A program made the position numbers and the translations under genes. 64,000 nt of DNA from Sebastes aleutianus. Taxonomy: Eukaryota > Chordata > Actinopteri > Perciformes > Sebastidae. The stretch lies in the NCBI GenBank assembly GCA_916700875.1, contig CAKAKS010000060.1:9877334-9941333 (forward strand), read 5' to 3'. Positions within the stretch are counted from its first letter, which is position 1. The number at the start of each line of letters is the position of its first letter. The notes under the pieces were generated by a model. The model was not told where the DNA came from. It did not search any database and saw nothing but the letters and a program-made list of their open reading frames with translations. This document shows, piece after piece, positions 60,336 to 64,000 of this stretch.

Positions 60336-62411
60336 TTAAATATATGTTTTAATCTGCAAATTAACAGAAACTATTTGAAGTAAAGCACGAAGGTTTCCTG
60401 TGAATCTATATCAGAATCAGAAATACTTTATTGCATTACAGTTGTTCTTGTATAAACATAAAAAAAATGTAAGAAAATAGAAATAAAGGAGTATGAAACA
60501 TGTAAATGAAATAGATAGATAGATAGATAGGTGTACTTTATTGATCCCAAATTGGGAAATGCACAGGAGCAGTACATTAAATGTACATGTCAACACTAGA
60601 GAAATATATCCATAGAATACAAAATATAAAGAATATTGGAATTCATTATAAATATACCAGACTACTACAATTATAAACATAGAATAACCTACTATATACA
60701 TTGTGTCAAAGTTACAATGTTTTGTTCTAAATAAAAAATAACTGAGGTAGTAAATGTTCAAATGTAGATGTGCAAAATACAACACGTGCAAGAATATTAC
60801 AGGACTGTACTACAGGAAATGATGTACATAATGCTACAATATAAACAAAATATATGTAAAGAAATATAAGTACTAAAATCAAAAATAAGAAAATGAGAAT
60901 ATCAACAATATGAAATATAAAAAAATTATTGGCATTAAGACGTGCAAAATGTAGCAGCAAAAAAAAAAGTAAATACAAAATGCTGAGAAGTTGGATTATT
61001 AAGTGTATTTAATATAAATGCCAGAATGGTTTAAATAAGAAATGAATAAGAATGATGAAGATGAATGTACAGTATTAATTACTTAATTAATGATTATATT
61101 CATGAAAAGTAACCATCAAATTTAAAAGCTGTAATGTTGTTTTGTGCTGTTAATAAAAACATGCAGGTTAGTGGATAAAACCTGTAAAAAGTAAAAGACA
61201 GACATTATAATAATAATAATAATTATTATTATTATTATTATTATATTATTGATATAATAATAATTATTATTGTTATTATTATTATTATTAGTAGTAATAA
61301 TAATAATAATAATAATAATACTTTTATAATTATTAATTACATGATGTCTTTATATTTTCTGTGCGTTTATTTAGTATTATTTATTATTTATTGATTGGTT
61401 TATAAGTACCAGCAGGTCTCTCTCTCTACCACTAAATGGCGCCACAGTCTGTCTGTCGGACGACCTGTCAATCAACACAGAGGAGAGCAGCGATTGGCTG
61501 TCTCTCTCCCACCAACAGAAGACACGCCCACAAACAAACTTAGTGACAGGAGGCTACAAACATTCAAAATAAAAGCTCAACTTGACCGGAAGTTTAAAGT
61601 TTATTGATTTGTTGGTTGTGACAGTTTGGAAACAGCAGTTTAATAACAAATCAATTACCCAAGCAGAATAATGTATATCATATTATTGTATTATAATAAT
61701 TGATGCATTATAGTGTTATAGGTGTAGAAATACTCTGTTAGAAGTTAAAGTCCTGCATTCAAAATGTTAATAATATATTATATTATTCTAATTATTGATG
61801 CATTAATGTGTTCATCACTTTAATGTTGCAGCTGGAGCAACTTGTAATTATTTTGAATATTCTTTTGCATATATTACAAATTGTTGTCTGATAATCGATT
61901 CATATTTTTCTGATATATAACTTATATTTAGCTGATATCTTACTTATATTTTTGAGATATTCTTACTAATAATTTAAGGATATGTTACTATTGTATTTTG
62001 TATATTTTACTAATATTTTTTTAAGGATATTTTACTTATTTTTGTCTGATCATTGATTGTTTTTCTGATAAACAACTTCTATTTTTTTAGATATTATTAA
62101 TTTATAATATTTAATAGTATTTTAAGGATATTGTATTTAGGTTTTTCGTTTATTTTATTAATTTTGTTTAGGATATTTTACTAATTTTGTTTAGGGTATT
62201 TGACTATTTTTGGGATATTTTACTAATATTTTGGGACATTTTATTTGTTCATCTGCTGGTAGTTTAATCTATAATGATAATATTTTTATTTAAGAAAAAG
62301 AACATTATTCACAGATATTTAACATAGAGCATTTTCACTTCCTCCACCCCCTGCCTAGACAAAATAACGTACAATAACATATCTACAAAGGAAATGACGG
62401 TTAAAAATGAA
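60336..62411. other. Intergenic: retroposon-like and AT-rich repeats
   Basis: About 60410-60980 carries TACTTTATTGATCCCAAATT and a GATA run, resembling a common fish retroposon 3' end. ATT/AAT triplets occupy 61208-61330. Family E repeats fill 61735-62260. No gene is seen. Confidence 0.5.
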
Positions 62412-63119
62412 AGGGACTGTTTGTAAGAATCAGAAATCCTTGTTAACAGCGACACCTGTGGCCGTTAAGTCAACGAAAGTCAGCGTCGGGCTTGCGCTTG
62501 TGCTCGCTCTAAATAGACATGAACGAGCATCGCTCAAAACAGAGAGGCGACTCACGTCAGCTAAAACCACAATATCACTCTATATTTCAGCTGCTTGGCA
62601 GTAATGTTAGCTGACCAGACGAAGGTCTCTCCATGAATCACTGCTGATCCTAGTGTTGGCTTTGCTGCTTCAGCCTCCCGACCGCAGCCGGAGGGAACAG
62701 GGGAGACACCGGAGTTTTGGTCAGAGACGATAACGTTTCTCGCTGCGGAGCCCCGTCACTTCACAAGACACGGGAAACCTCTGTTGGTCTGGAGGAGCTG
62801 CAGCAGTTATTTCTGCACAAACGTCCACTGTACATTTACTAGATATTCTCAGAGCTAAACTAACTCTTCTGCAGTGTGGAGTGAGCGCGCATGAACGCAA
62901 GATGGAGCGAGCTGAGTGAAGGCAAGCAGGCAGAGGAGCAGAGGAGCAGAGATTCCGGCCCTGGAGACCAAAGCTACGGTCTCCCCCGCGTACTACGACC
63001 GCGGCCAACACTGTTTAACCGACGGGCTTCACTAGATATAACTTTAACTGTAATATGCGAGCGCGCATGGGACACCGACCCGGATGATTTATACCTGTAA
63101 GAAGTTACAAACAGTCCCT
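62412..63119. mobile_element. TTAA-flanked element (family D), copy 4
   Basis: Starts AGGGACTGTTTGTAAGAATC and ends GTTACAAACAGTCCCT followed by TTAA. The left flank reads TGAA, one base from TTAA, suggesting later mutation. The minus-strand frame 62721-63011 is also partly open in copy 1 (30671-30931) but lacks a domain. Confidence 0.88.
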
Positions 63120-63419
63120 TTAAGTAGTAAGATAAAAATATATATATGTATATATATATATACATATATATTTTTTTTTAGTTTAATCTATAATAATATA
63201 TCATCATTTATTATATTTTGTTTTAATATCTGTAAAGTAACTAAAGCTGTCAGATAAATGTAGTGGAATAAAAGTACAATATTTGCCTCCAAAAGGAGAA
63301 GTAGAAGTGCAGGGTAGCAGAAAATGGAAGTACTAGCCTACAAGTACCTTAAAATTGTACTTAAGTACAGTACTTGAGTAAATGTACTTAGTTACATTCC
63401 ACCACTGGTGTTCAGTGTG

Positions 63420-64000
63420 TCAGAAAATGTGTTTAAGCGGCATATAACATAATAACAGATTCTTCTTCCTCTGCAGTCTGACATGCAGCTGGATGAAGCT
63501 GCTCTTATTTTTATGGAGTCGCCTGACTTCCTGTTATGTCTGGCTGTCTGGTTAGCATGACACAGACCCCCCCCGCCCCCCATCCGTGCTGACTCTCATG
63601 AGTCTGCAGACAGACTCCAGTCTGGACCAGGCGGAGGACACACGGACCGACAGACAGAGACACACAGACAGCCGGTCTAACCGACGCAGCGAGCGGATCA
63701 CAGCCGAGCGGAGAGAGCCGAGTCCCGGTGAGTGGAGCTGACAGAGCCCGCTGAGGGCTCACTGTGTCCGGATACTTTTTATATCTGACAACTGTTGATG
63801 CGCCTGTCTGTCTGCCTGCCTGCCTGTCTGTCTGCATGTCTGTCTGTCTGTCTGCCTGTCTGCCTGCCTGTCTGCCTGTCTGCCTGCCTGCCACTCAAAC
63901 ACTGTCTTCACTGATTATCAGCTGCAGTGATCATTACATCATTAATCAATTAGTCAATCAACCACAAAATCAATCAATGAATCTGAATGATGGCCAGACT
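63420..64000 (+). other. Possible first exon and promoter of a gene to the right
   Basis: GC-richer than its surroundings; 63600-63726 ends AGTCCCG|GTGAGTGG, a strong donor. No in-frame coding start was found, so it would be an untranslated exon. A CTGT/CTGC tract (63804-63894) follows in the presumed intron. No protein evidence. Confidence 0.3.

Noticed and set aside
61395..61607. 70-codon plus-strand frame
   Set aside because: No recognisable domain, no splice sites in phase, no conserved context.

Overview
The window is nuclear DNA of a ray-finned fish, most likely a spiny-rayed teleost. The gene products (hemojuvelin, CART neuropeptide, a leukocyte-type tetraspanin) are vertebrate. Genes are split by GT-AG introns, CA/TG microsatellites are dense, and much of the rest is teleost-type repeat: Tc1/mariner elements, short AT-rich inverted-repeat elements (MITEs) and a large fold-back element. 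No bacterial operons, CRISPR, rRNA or confident tRNA were seen.

Layout. 1-153: last exon of an unidentified upstream gene. 7202-10416 (+): complete three-exon hemojuvelin gene (hjv, 426 aa). 10.5-18.3 kb: satellites and nested transposons, including a Tc1 element with only two in-frame stops. 18698-24029 (+): a small secreted cysteine-rich protein, rebuilt here as a short-chain helical-cytokine candidate (154 aa) whose ATG appears to be split by an intron; a 2.3-kb fold-back element sits in its largest intron. 29453-26887 (-): a five-exon type I membrane protein with one V-type and one C1-like Ig domain (288 aa). 35156-29845 (-): an eight-exon tetraspanin of the CD37/CD82 type with a long tyrosine-rich tail (321 aa). 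40593-46061 (+): a four-exon, 110-aa secreted or lipid-anchored peptide with clustered acidic tyrosines and a tandem Ser/Thr/Pro repeat; a second copy of its tyrosine exon lies at 36.7 kb inside an inverted-repeat element. 51280-54703 (+): a CART-family neuropeptide precursor (102 aa). 58048-55458 (-): a divergent CHTOP-like (Friend of PRMT1) protein (206 aa), tail to tail with the CART gene. 63.4-64.0 kb: possible first exon of a further gene.

The middle block (cytokine candidate, Ig receptor, tetraspanin, acidic peptide) looks like a leukocyte-related neighbourhood. Human FLT3LG and CD37 both lie at 19q13.33, and HJV and CHTOP both lie at 1q21, so the region may keep vertebrate linkages. 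That reading is inference. All gene models were assembled by eye from splice consensus, reading phase and protein similarity; there are no transcript data behind them.
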